From Solenopsis invicta (lineage: Eukaryota > Arthropoda > Insecta > Hymenoptera > Formicidae): 64,000 bases of DNA. The position numbers and the translations under genes were made by a program. The stretch spans positions 10,795,001-10,859,000 of the forward strand of contig NC_052668.1 of NCBI RefSeq assembly GCF_016802725.1. The letters run 5' to 3'. A model generated the notes under the pieces. It searched no databases, had not been told where the DNA came from, and saw only the letters and a list, made by a program, of their open reading frames with translations. Of this stretch, positions 50,951 to 61,376 are shown in pieces (the stretch's first letter is position 1; every line of letters starts with the position of its first letter).

Positions 50951-51198
50951 GTGTCTAACATGAAAACTCATTGTCAGACATCGAGAAAAACATTAACGTA
51001 ACTCTTGAATTTATACATGTCAATACTGCCGAAACGTAAGCATTTTATTTCAAGATAAGAAATGATCCAAAGTGCACGCGATAAGAAAATTGACTTTGAT
51101 AATTTTTCTATATTTGCTTGACAAATTGAATTCAATATATACTGAATTGACTAAAACATTTTTGTCGCATTAAATAAAAGACAACGTAATAGTAATTA

Positions 51199-51215
51199 AC
51201 ACACACACACACACG
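51199..51215. repeat. (AC)n microsatellite
   Basis: Short AC run in the core of the foldback element. Confidence 0.85.
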
Positions 51216-52483
51216 CATTAATCATAATTAGTTCCAATCCTCAGATTCTGACTTGCAAAGGCAAAGCTCAGATGAATAATGCAATTCGAATATAATGAAC
51301 ACATTTAATTGTTATGTAAATGTGCAGTTTCCTCGAAATTACATTATCCAGGAAAATATTTTTGCGACTAGACATATCAGTATATAAATAGAATCTGTAA
51401 TGCCGAAACATATCAATAGTGTCGAAACGTGGAAGATTAAACTCTAAAGTATAATTTCCTATCTTGAAATAGAATGTTTAAGTCTTGGCAGTATTGACAT
51501 GTATAGATTCAAGAGTTACGTAAAGAAATGATCCAAAGTAAACGCACCAGTAGCGTAGTTATGCATATTTTTATACTAATTTAATAAACACATTAATTGA
51601 ATTGTATAAATACAGTATCAAAGATGAAATTTCTAACTAATTTTTAAATTAGTTTTATGTTAGTTTTCTTGTTGTTAGTTGATGAGCTGGCGTTAAATAG
51701 TGAAGGTATGGAATGTGTGAGTAATAATTTTTTGTAATCCAAGTCTCCTTATCTGTAAAATGTTGAAAAGAATAAATATTCTAGTCGAATTATGTAGACC
51801 AGTAAACAAATGTTTAACTTATATTAATTACATATTATTTTCTAAACAAGAAATTAATGTCTTACAACACAGTAATTGTTGTTATTCTTCAGTGTAGTGT
51901 CGTTTTATTTTGTAGTAAATGTTTTTCTTGATGTCTGCGTTTTCATATTAGACACAGACTGTCTTCGAAATGTTTTTGTCACCTTATGCGAGATAAACAT
52001 GCATTCAACTTTTATTGAGAACATTTTTCTCTATCTCTTATAATTTCGACGATACACGCTTCGAAAGAAAAAACCCGATTTTCTTCAAAGGGATGTTTCA
52101 CCCTTAAAAGTGTTTTAGGGCACGTGTAAAAAAATACGTGTCCCTTATTTTAATCTGTACAACATGTTAAAGGCACGTCGAAATCGGAGGGAGTCACTTC
52201 CGTAGCGCATGAACGCGCGGACGGGTACGCGTACCGTGCGTATAAAGAGATTTTTAATTATTTTTAGAAAATGTTGTATCGTAACATTACCATATACCGT
52301 TGAATTCATAATAAAATAAGCTTTATTTTGCTTATAAAAAAAAATAAAAATTTTGAAAAAAATAAGTAACTGATGGAAAAAGGTAATAAAAGGAATTAAA
52401 AAAAAATTTGTTTTCGCTGTTATAAATTACTTTTTAAGCTATTCAACTTTTATTCAAAATATTTTTTTCTATCTCTTATAGTT

Positions 52484-54650
52484 TCAACGGTATTCGCTTC
52501 GAGTAACAAAAAGATTATCACAATTAAATTGTATGATTCCAATATTTATTGGTTTTACATACAAATCGAAATTAGCATTTTGCCTGACTGATATTTCATA
52601 TGCATATTTATGAGAATCTAAGCCAATATTTTCGCAAGAATCATAAATAATATAAAACTGTTTAAAGTTATCAATAGCAATGTACTCAATTATTCCAAAC
52701 TGTGGTTCGCTGTACTCATTTGCATTCAGGCAAAATACTAATCTTGGTTTGTATGTAAAACTATTAATTTTAACCCAAGAAATTATATTATAATTTTCAT
52801 TTTTTATGGAACGTTTTAAAAAACGATATTCAGGCAATTTTGAAATATTACAAATATCTACCAAAGTCTATTTTTGGATAAAAACCGTTTTTATTTAAAA
52901 TACGATATGCAAACTTCGGTTGTAAGTTAAGACTTAATGTAAATACAATATTTATACGTGAGCTTATTAAACGTGCATTAATTTTGGACAATTTGTAAAA
53001 AGCTTTAAATCTAATAGATGATAAATAGCGCAATAGCCCAAATCTTTAATTTTTCTTGTATAGTGTAGCAAATTATGAAATTTAGGTTTTAGGCGCTCAT
53101 GGAATAATTCCATATACATTTGATGATGATGAGTGATTAATCTTTGCAAGAAATGTAGTTCTTCAACATTAATTTCAAAAGCTGTTATGATGTGGATAAT
53201 TTGTATTAGGAGTAGAGATAAATGCCAGTATGGATCATCTTCCGGAACTTTATCACCAATTAAAGATTAGACTCAGATTTTAATATGGTCATATAATAAA
53301 TGTCTTCTAAGTTCAAACGATTTTTCCCAATAACACAAAACCTCTTCACAAGGTTCAAAATTATTTTTAAGCCAATTGCGACTCCGTTCTGCTTCCTTGC
53401 AATAATCTAACAAAAAAAAAAAACAAATAAAAAACTATATATAAAAAAATTGTTACAAATTACATATGAAATAAATTATAAAATATGTCTTTCACACAAA
53501 CCTTCATTTATTTCTTCATCTTTAGAATCAGATGTTGATGAAGATTTGTTCAGTGGAATTAATTGACATTCCCTTAAAAATGCTACCATATTTCTATTTT
53601 TATCAATTAGTTTTCCTTTGACAATACCAGATTTCTCATTTTTCGAATCTTTCTTTTTTACTGGTGGACAATAATATACTTCCTTACATTCAGCAAGAAA
53701 AAGAGTAATTATATGATCCGCAATTTTCTTTAATGTTTCATTATTTAATTGAACACTGAAAGATCAAGTATAGTTACATATGTAGAGAAATAATATTATT
53801 TTTGAATAATATTATTTGCTTACTTAATGTTATTATCAAAAAATGGCAGATAATAATGTTTGCCAAATGTTGTTGACATCTGATGATAATCCACTCCTTG
53901 CATCGTACGAAGCTATAATTGCATGTACAGTTACTGTTTGTTGAAGTAACGTCTTTAAATCAAAGTTTTCTAACTGTAAAAGAAGTGAATTGAAAGCATA
54001 TTTATGAAAAGAAAATAGAAAACCAGGGCAGAAAATAGGACATTACTTCATTCATTCTTTATTATATTTTAAACATGATAACATAATCCACATTATCCTG
54101 CTTAAAAAGTCGTATAAGAAATGATAGAAACATATAGAAATTTGATAGAAACTTATAGATTCAGATAACATTACAAAAGATTTCTATTAAATTTCTATAC
54201 GTTTCTATTATTTCTTATCCGTTTTCTTATATTTTTTAAGCGGGGTAGAAACAACAAATAGCAATAATAGTCATTTGTTATAATTGAACTGTACATACCA
54301 TGTTATCTACCGTTTCAATCCTTTGTTTTTTATTGGCTGGTTTGTTACCAGTTAATATTATAATATTTTGTGTATTAGATGTCTTTAGGTTAGGTTCAAT
54401 ATTTTCTATACATTCTTCTATATTATTCACTGACTCATTGTCAAGAGATATTGCTGCATCCAATATATCTTGTGGTGTAATATTGGCGAGTGTCAGAATT
54501 GGGGTCGCAGAAGGCGTCGAAACAGAAGATAGAGAAATGTGAGACAAGGTTTTTGTTTCTTTGTTCGAATCATTGTTAACAAAATAATTTTGTAGTGCAA
54601 TTCTTGCACCTATCGATGGTATAACATTGCTTAATTCTGGACACAATTTA
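52484..54650 (-). pseudogene. Frameshifted transposon gene relic
   Basis: Coding blocks on the minus strand, 5' to 3': 54646-54290 (with PSIGARIALQNYF, like the end of a SAM-type domain), about 53755-53505 (LAECKEVYYCPP and KGKLIDKNRNM), and 53410-52860. The third has LHERLKPKFHNLLHY and then, after a frame shift, LRYLSSIRFKAFYKL and SRINIVFTLSLN. A last block runs at 52864-52497. The LKPKxHxLxHY...GPLRxxxxxRFEAK pattern recurs in many arthropod and fish transposon-like proteins. I think it is related to EnSpm/CACTA-type elements but cannot be sure. Stops near 53270 and shifts near 53035 and 52860 show it is dead. Its 3' end is cut by the foldback element and its 5' intron holds a MITE. Confidence 0.6.
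54097..54245. mobile_element. MITE with CCYGCTTAAAAA ends
   Basis: The left end CCTGCTTAAAAAG and right-end complement CCCCGCTTAAAAAA are inverted. They continue with ATAAGAAA, GATAGAAACATATAGAAATT and its partner, so the arms pair for about 60 bp. It lies in an intron or gap of the surrounding transposon relic and has no coding capacity. Confidence 0.7.
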
Positions 54651-55738
54651 CAACCATATATTTTAAAGTATTATACCACAGTATATTAATTAATAAAATT
54701 TTAATTAATAAAATGATAATATGCATGTAAACATTATTAATTCTAAATTATTTAACCAATGCATGATTTCAAAAAGATGATTTTATGAGTATATAAGATA
54801 TTGCATACTTATTTATTAGACTATCGCTCCAACGCTCTAAATGCAAGAATTGTAGTAGTTGTATTAATTTATTTTTTATTACTGCAATAGATAAATTACT
54901 GCAAAGCACCACAAAAGATCACTACACTTTAGACAGTCACACCGTCACACCGCATAGCCTGTTCGTGCATGCACATCGTCACATCGCGTGGCTTATTCGT
55001 GCGTGCACATCGCCGCCATATTGGTATGCATAATCATAGGTTATAAACCTTTAATTCAAACAAATAAAGATTTGTTTCTAAGAAATACATATAATTGCTA
55101 GAAATAAATATTATTTATCTATAAAGATCAATCTTATTGTAACCAAATTTTATTTGCCATAACAGAACATTTATTTACCTCAAGTAAATTTACTTTTTCA
55201 GTAAGAATTAAACAAAAATTTTTTTACAATTAATAAGAAAATTGAGATATACTTTACAGAAATATATATTTCGTTATCACAATCAAATTTTTTTATTACA
55301 AATAAATATTGAGGGAAATGTCTCAAATAACCATTTGTTCCTAAGAATTTCGACTTCTTCTCAGTAATATATATGATGTTCCGAGTTTTACAAGCTGCAT
55401 TTAAAAATAAATTTCCCGGATATAATTTATCTTCTAAGAAGACCCTTTTTTAAAACTTTGCACAAACCTTCTGGGTAATATTAGAAATTCACTAATAAAG
55501 TTTAAAAAAAGGGTTCTATTTTAGAAGGCGAGTTATAAACAAATTAACTTTGACAGAATTGATAACTGTATGTAGGTGCACGCCACAACTTATGCCACAA
55601 TCATCACAATCACAATGACACAATCACTGTTATTTAAACGTATCATATTTATCTTTTAATATCTGTATATTATACCTATATAATCTGTATAAAAGAATCT
55701 TTATTAAAAGTAAATTTTTAATTACGTGGATACTGGAT
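54651..55738. other. Repeat-like gene-free sequence
   Basis: A GC-richer patch at 54940-55020 contains two copies of TTCGTGCNTGCACATCG. AAATAAA-rich sequence follows to 55240. No gene is supported. Confidence 0.4.
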
Positions 55739-55948
55739 CATGTTCACTCATGGTCATCGATTCTGTCTCTCAGAAAATTTTCCAAACTGAGAAGTCACCA
55801 TCTTTCTATATACTTGCAGTTCGTGATTAATGTAGCGACTAGAGCTTATTGGTAGTTACGTTAATCATGAACTGTAAGTATGTAGAAAGATAGCGACTTT
55901 TTAGTTTGGAAAATTTTCCGAGGAACAGAATGACCGTGAGTGTACATG
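55739..55948. mobile_element. Palindromic MITE, sibling 1
   Basis: Arms of about 85-90 bp pair throughout: CATGTTCACTCATGGTCAT with the complement of TGACCGTGAGTGTACATG, and AGAAAATTTTCCAAACTGAG with its partner, down to a loop at GAGCTTATTGGTAGT. No coding capacity. It shares internal sequence with the element at 55990. Confidence 0.75.
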
Positions 55949-55989
55949 TATTCAATTAACGTAAATGTTATGTATTTGATATGTATGTA

Positions 55990-56121
55990 CACCCAAGGAC
56001 TTTGATTCTATCCATGGGGAAATTTTCCAAACTAAGAAGTTACCACTTTCTACATACCCGCAGTTCATGATTAATGAAACGATTAAAGCTTATTGGTGGA
56101 CAGAATCAAAGTCCTTGGGTG
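55990..56121. mobile_element. Short MITE, sibling 2, with TA target sites
   Basis: The terminal inverted repeats CACCCAAGGACTTTGATTCT and the complement of AGAATCAAAGTCCTTGGGTG are perfect here and flanked by TA on both sides. The interior (TTTTCCAAACTAAGAAGT, CAGTTCATGATTAATG, AAGCTTATTGGT) matches one arm of the element at 55739. Confidence 0.8.
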
Positions 56122-57105
56122 TACAAAATTATGGAGAAAACGGAGGAACATAGAAGCGTTTCATCAAACATGCAAATTAGTAATAAATATGACATTATTG
56201 AACAAAAATTAGAACGATACAAAAACCGACACAAAGAATCTTAATTCGGAAATTTCTCTCTAAAAAGGAAAGAAAAAACTAATAAAACCAATGAAGAAGA
56301 ATGCTAAAATTATGCTGATGGAAATAAAGTTTAGTCATAATAATTTTATTCATGCTGCTTGCATTTCACTAATAAGATACAATGAGACAATAGAACAAAG
56401 AAACAAAAGAATAGAGGAGATAATAATAATAATTTGCTAGAGAGTAATACGCAAGATGATATAATAACATCAACGAATAATTATGTAACGTTTGACTTTT
56501 CTCGCGGTCGCGGATTAGCTCGCCGGGGTTCGAAAAAAGGAAGAAATCCGACTTGTATGGAAAAATAAAAGATTATTTATTTTAAAGTTAAATTAAATTG
56601 TTACACTCCGTGATGTATACAGGCTGTATACAAAAATACCTAACACTGAATACGCTACAAGATTTCTTACATAAAAATAAGTAATAAAAGTTCTTAAAAG
56701 AAAAGTTGAGACATCAATAATTTTTGAGTGGTGACCTGTTGAAGTTGATCAATTACGGAGCGGAACCATCGGGCGCTCAGGCACGGCGCACTCGACAGAC
56801 GCGAGACACGCCCGCGGTAATAATTCAACAAAATGTTTAAATATTATTATTTTTAATTTATTTAGTTAATACATAAAAGTTAAGACATAAAAAATGTAAG
56901 ATTTAAACTAGAAAAAATAAACTAAAAAATCATAATTTGTCAACGAGTGTGAATTAAGACATATTATAATTAACTTTTGAAATTGTGCCTTAATTTACAC
57001 TTGTTGATAAATTCATGCATATTAAAGGATTAATTACAAGAAATTGTTTGAGATTATTACAATATATATATATACAAAAATTTGGTTGAAATTGTATCGA
57101 GTTTG
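56122..57105. other. Gene-free sequence with two GC-rich patches and a hairpin
   Basis: GC-rich patches at 56500-56530 and 56735-56820 stand in AT-rich sequence and may belong to an old element. At 56936-57010 CAACGAGTGTGAATTAAG and CTTAATTTACACTTGTTG form a hairpin. The same word (GAGTGTAAATTAAG) appears at 59390, so it is probably a transposon end. No gene is seen. Confidence 0.4.
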
Positions 57106-57355
57106 TTACAATAAATGCTCGAAATAATCTTCTCTCGCCTCAATGCACAATCTCGCGCGGCGAATTATGTCGTTTCTGCTACGAGTCAACATGTTGTGGA
57201 GTGACAAGTGCGAATGCATTATACAGTCTGCGCATTAATTCATCCTACATATGTACAGGTGTTCGGTCTGTATACTTGTTCTTTTATGAATCCCCACAAA
57301 AAGAAATCCAAAGGTATTAAATTCGGCGAGCGCACAGGCTATCCCTGACGAAAAT
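57106..57355 (-). pseudogene. C-terminal remnant of a DDE-type (mariner/Tc1-like) transposase
   Basis: The minus strand reads RSPNLIPLDFFLWGFIKEQVY, then with a shift RSRNDIIRRARLCIEARRDYFEHLL and a stop at 57106. The SPxLxPLDFFLWG block is the last catalytic-region motif of mariner/Tc1-like transposases. The R-LC-EA-FEHLL ending is common in insect copies. Two frames and internal stops show a decayed fragment. No matching terminal repeats were found. Confidence 0.65.
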
Positions 57356-57581
57356 AATAAACTTTATATAAAGCGTTCACAACCGTTTGTTGAGGGTTTT
57401 TAAGAGTTTATACTCTTCCAAACTTTGTAAGAGCGTTTACGAAACGTTGTTGAATTAGAATGCTTTTGAACTCTTATCAAACGCTGTATATAACGTTTGA
57501 TGAAAGTTTGGCAACGGTCAAGCAACACTTTTTAGAATGCACTAGTAAACGTTTTTAAACTCTTATCAAACCTTGTATATA

Positions 57582-58802
57582 CCCAGATAGCACAGGACAT
57601 CCATTGGACGTTCAGTTTTAGTTTCAGTTTGGTCCAAACGTCCATGGATTTAATACAAACGTTTTAAAAACGTACGTTATATAACGTACAAAGTATGCTT
57701 ACATTTGGACATTTTTAAAATGACCATTTTATTTAAAGTTTTTTTAAGTTTGCTCTTATAGTGTTGCTTTTGCTTTTTTAACAATTTTTTAAAAATCACA
57801 CAAAGGGTTTTACTTTCATTACGAAGTATTTCGTGTGAAATATGCTTTCAATTAGATTTTAAAGCTTAGTTCAGACTGCACGCAATAAATGGCAAGCGCC
57901 GAGCCCAGATTGCACATGGACGTCCAATGGATGTCCATTAGACGTGTATTTTGGATATTGGACATCGTTTTTGTTACAAGAGATTCGTCGAACATCTATG
58001 ACACAAGTTTAGACAGGGACAGGTTTCCAAACCCTTACGAAAAAGATATTTATTTTAGAATGCTAAAAAACCGTTTTTTTAACGTTAAATAAGATAAAAC
58101 TGTTTTTAAAGTTAAAAAAAAATTAAGATCTTTTCCAAGAATTATTTCTGAAAATTTCCAAGCGGTCAACTTTCCAAGTTATTTATATAAATAACATGCT
58201 TTAATTATATGTTTCATCTTTTCAATAACATATATTGACTTGATATACATATGTTAACACAAAATGTTCACAGATCACCATCAGGCATCAGTTCGCAGCA
58301 GTCTTACAGGTCAAGCAACGTTGGGCGAGGTTATAACTTTGATAGGTAACCGCTTGAAAATTTCCAAAAAAAATACTTGAGAAATATTTCCAATTTTTTT
58401 TTTACTATAAGTAACATTTTTATTTTAATTAACATTAAGAAAACGGTTTTTTACAATATTAAAATAAATATTTATAAATAAATTTTTCTTTGTAAGAAAA
58501 AATATTCTGGGGAATGTAACATGATAGAGCAATTTTATTTACGGAATTATTTTCAGCGACAAAAAATTTATTGTATAAGAATTATTTTGTCTAGATTGTA
58601 GTCTAAAATTTGTTTAATGTATTAATTTAGTACAGTTTTAATCCATTTTGTCCTAAAGTGGACGTTTTTAAGAAGTCCATAATAGTAAACTGGATGTTTT
58701 TGAAACGCCTTTAAGATATCCGTAGATCTAAATTGAATGTTTTTAATATGTTCAATACGTACATTTTAAATATATTTTTAAAACGTCTCTGTGCTGTCTG
58801 GG
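57582..58802. mobile_element. TIR element of 1221 bp with TA target duplication
   Basis: The ends CCCAGATAGCACAG and (complement) CCCAGACAGCACAG match at 13 of 14 positions. TA lies on both sides (57580-57581 and 58803-58804). Joining the flanks restores the surrounding tandem unit (compare TGTATATAACGTTTGATG). The interior has GGACGTCCAATGGATGTCC-type words repeated near the ends, a 5S-like fragment at 58272 and no transposase frame. It is therefore non-autonomous. The 67-codon frame at 57889 is not a recognised protein. Confidence 0.8.
58272..58360 (+). repeat. 5S rRNA-derived segment inside the TIR element
   Basis: AGATCACCATCAG and then TCAAGCAACGTTGGGC, GGTTATAACTTTGATAGG and TAACCGCTTG follow the order of the 3' two thirds of 5S rRNA (GATCACC, TTAAGCAACGTCGGGC, GGTTAGTACTTGGATGGG, TGACCGCCTG). 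There are many substitutions and one insertion of about 20 bp. It is too diverged for a 5S gene and probably derives from a 5S-headed SINE or pseudogene. Confidence 0.55.
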
Positions 58803-58890
58803 TAAGATTTGATGAAAGTCTGGCAACACTCAAGCTTTTTAGAATACGTTAGTAAACATTGAAAAAACTTCTATGTTGAAAACACAATGC

Positions 58891-59384
58891 GCACATATCT
58901 GCACTCTGTTGATGTCTGTGCTATATTAATTTCTTCAATATTGCATTATTATTACTTTGTATACATATTTACTGTTCTTATTCCCTAATAGACTTTGTAA
59001 ACACATTTTGTAAGTCATTAGGTTATTTTATATAATATTTGTAAATGTTCTTTGTAAATTATCGATGCGCCGTATATCTTACACATGAGTAGTCGTAAAT
59101 CCCGCCACTTTTTTATATGACAAAAATGTGAAGGTTTTTTAAGTTTCTTTTTTAAGTATAAGAAAAGAAATACTTCATATTTAAAATTTTTTTTATAATA
59201 GTAAACAGTATGAAGTTTTATTGGTATAATTTATTTTCCTTAAACATAATAAATAATACTTAATAAATTAAATTTTTGGTAGATACGTATATACTGACTT
59301 TACCCTATTATAATATGGTCACAGGAATATCTCAATATTAACCAAAAAACAGTACATCCACAAAAATGCTTTGATACGAATTTA
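58891..59384. other. AT-rich gene-free sequence
   Basis: I see no gene, repeat array or element end in this stretch. Confidence 0.5.
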
Positions 59385-59950
59385 TCAATGAGTGTAAATT
59401 AAGGGGGGATTCAGGTTTTTCGGGTCAAAAACAGCAAAATTTAGGAATTTTTTTTCGAAACTAACTATGCAATTAATTCAAAATTTGCATTATGTTTTTA
59501 CCTATCTTTTAAAAATGTACAGTTTTTTTTGTTCAGATTTAATTAAAAATACCGAAGTTACATATTATTAAATATACCGCTGCGCAAAAATCTTTATGTG
59601 CTGGTGTGCACGATATTGATCTTCCAGGTAGTCTGAAACAAAAAAATAAAACGGCGTTTTATTTTATACACTTGTAGTTTCAGTTTGATGAATCAGAATT
59701 GAAAAATAAAAATTATTACAAAAGTTATTAATTTTCAAATCAAAACTATAGTTCTTACTATCAAAATTTGTCCTTTTTTATTATGTAAAAAAAAACTATA
59801 TAACTTATTAATATTCTGATTCATCAAACGATAAAGTAATGTTTGCTGAACATGCAGGCCAAATTTGAAGGTAATCGGTTCAGTGATTACAAAAATATTC
59901 TGCACACCATCCGCAAAAATGTTGTTTCGAGAAAACAGCGTTTAAAGTTT
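59385..59950. repeat. Probable transposon fragment (TAAGGGGGGATTCAGG)
   Basis: It begins with TCAATGAGTGTAAATTAAGG, the same word as the hairpin at 56936-57010, then GGGGATTCAGGTTTTTCGGG. Inside, TGATGAATCAGAA (59690) and TTCTGATTCATCA (59815) pair. The composition and words suit a non-coding DNA transposon, but the other end was not found. Confidence 0.4.
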
Positions 59951-59997
59951 TAAGTTTAGTTTACATAAGTATATCAAGTACTCACATGATTTGTCTG

Positions 59998-60683
59998 TTA
60001 TTCAGCTATTTTAGGGCCATATAACAGTCCTTCTTCTTCTTCGTAAAATTGGTTTTTAGCCATTTGTTCATGTCTACGGTTTGTCCAAGCTTCTTTGGTG
60101 ACTTCGAGGCTTAGTCGCGCTGATCTTTCGAGACGGTGTTGGTCTCACTCTTCGGAAAACATTTTTGCTTTTTCTTTTTCAGTTGTTATCTATAATAATA
60201 AGTATGCATTATGCCAATTTGTAGCCATTAGATTGACCGCTGTTAATTGGCATGATTGCTGTTCTTGAAGAGCAGCATTCATCAAGGATGTTGCAAATAC
60301 TAAGTCTAAGAAAAGAATATTAAAAAAACAAAGTTAACGTTAGTTAACATTAAAATATAGTCTGTGTCATTAATAATTTCCTATAAAGGTTGTAATTCAC
60401 TTGACACTACAAATGGCTTTGAAGCGTTTTTCTTCTTTCCTTTTCATTTAAAATAAGAAAAAGAACAATTAAAAACATTTGTAGCGTTAAATGAATTATA
60501 ACCAAAAAAACATTAATTTTAATGAGAAGGTTAACCTCATAAAAGGCATCGATTGTTATACAAGCTGTTTATAAGCAACATGAGGTTACCTTTACAAGCA
60601 CGAACAGCATCTTCTGATGACAAGTTCAATTCTATTAATGTGTCGTTGAAAGGATTATAAAATGAAACTTTCTCTGTAGCCAT
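59998..60683 (-). pseudogene. Decayed two-exon gene, family not recognised
   Basis: Exon 1 runs from ATG at 60683 to 60590 and reads MATEKVSFYNPFNDTLIEL and SSEDAVRACK, with a GTAACC donor. After an intron, a TTTTCTTAG acceptor at 60306 joins in phase to exon 2: LVFATSLMNAALQEQQSC, NLMATNWHNAYLL, a stop, TTEKEKAKMFSEE, another stop (TGA), and RSARLSLEVTKEAWTNRR ending in EEEEGLLYGPKIAE and TAA at 59998. The in-phase junction says this was a real gene. The two stops say it is now dead, unless the small gap between them hides an intron. A multi-copy mobile-element gene seems the likely source, but I do not recognise the family. Confidence 0.45.
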
Positions 60684-61280
60684 TTCACTGCCGAATAAAA
60701 TCAAAGATAGCGCGCAAACAACAAAACGACCGCATGGACTCATGTATGAATCGTGAGCGTTGTGGGCTCGATGCGGCGCGGTCGCGATTAATGACGTCAT
60801 CTATGACGTTTCGGTCGCGACCATAACGATTGCAGTCGTTATGTGGAACTGGTTTGCAAGCGTTGCGGGCGTTACCCCTGGTGGGTAACGCACCCCTGGT
60901 AACGATACCCTTATTTGTCTTCCCATTCGAACCGCTCTGTACTGATGTTCTCTCGCATTGTGATTGACCGGTACTGTTATTTGAATATTCCGTCATTTGA
61001 ACATTCCATAACTGAAATTTCTTGCTGGTCCTCACCTAAGATGACTTTCTTGGCTGAATCGATATTTTCTCATTGCAGTCGTGATTTCGGCTCTGATTGC
61101 TTTTCATCTGAATCAGATGCGTTTACTTCTTCGTCCATAATCTCAATCACTTTTCTACTTAAAGATGTTAAACGTTTTCTACTTTTACCTTTGTTTAATT
61201 TATCGGTCTCTTTATCATATGGAGTAAATCTTTCCCCCGTCCGACCAGGGGAACGTTTTCCATCCCTTGATTTATACTAA
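60684..61280 (-). other. Upstream block of the decayed gene, palindromes and coding traces
   Basis: Directly upstream of the ATG at 60683 there are dense palindromes: TGACGTCA (about 60793), GGTCGCGACC, CATAACGATTGCAGTCGTTATG and a GTTACC...GGTAAC hairpin at 60870-60905. Farther up, the minus strand at 61275-61070 reads a basic segment (KETDKLNKGKSRKRLTSLSRK, IMDEEVNASDSDEKQSEPK) ending in a stop. This could be a further exon or a separate decayed frame. Confidence 0.35.
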
Positions 61281-61316
61281 TCAGATGTTAATTTGTAAAA
61301 GCACCCTACTATCTCG

Positions 61317-61317
<1 letters not shown>

Positions 61318-61376
<59 letters not shown>
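61318..61376. repeat. (CT)n microsatellite
   Basis: CT run of about 59 bases with a single interruption (TTT). It creates a run of Arg-Glu codons on the other strand that is not a real protein. Confidence 0.95.

Larger units (their letters stand above)
50150..52497. mobile_element. Large foldback element with long inverted arms
   Basis: Arm A (about 50150-51000) and arm B (about 51905-52497) are reverse complements over hundreds of bases. Matches include ACGTATTTTTTTACACGTGC, CGCGCGGACGGGT against ACCCGTCCGCGCG, GTGACTCCCTCCGAT against ATCGGAGGGAGTCAC, and GCATAAGATGACAAAAACA with its partner. Within arm A a sub-repeat occurs twice (50183-50330 and 50620-50760). A second inverted pair lies in the core (50994-51062 with 51455-51524). 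Arm B stops at about 52497, where the transposon relic begins. No transposase is encoded. Confidence 0.75.
57400..58890. repeat. Tandem repeat of about 89 bp, split by a TIR element
   Basis: CTCTTATCAA recurs at 57471 and 57560, followed each time by AAC(G/C)-TGTATATA. GTTTGATGAAAGTTTGGCAA appears once before the inserted element and again right after it (58808, TTTGATGAAAGTCTGGCAA). CTTTTTAGAATRC...TAGTAAAC follows in both. The array is short and non-coding. Confidence 0.7.

Noticed and set aside
57889..58092. 67-codon frame inside the TIR element
   Set aside because: It spans subterminal repeat words (GGACGTCCAATGG) and does not resemble a transposase.
58272..58360. Functional 5S rRNA gene
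   Set aside because: The match lacks the 5' third, has an insertion of about 20 bp and many substitutions, and lies inside a transposon.
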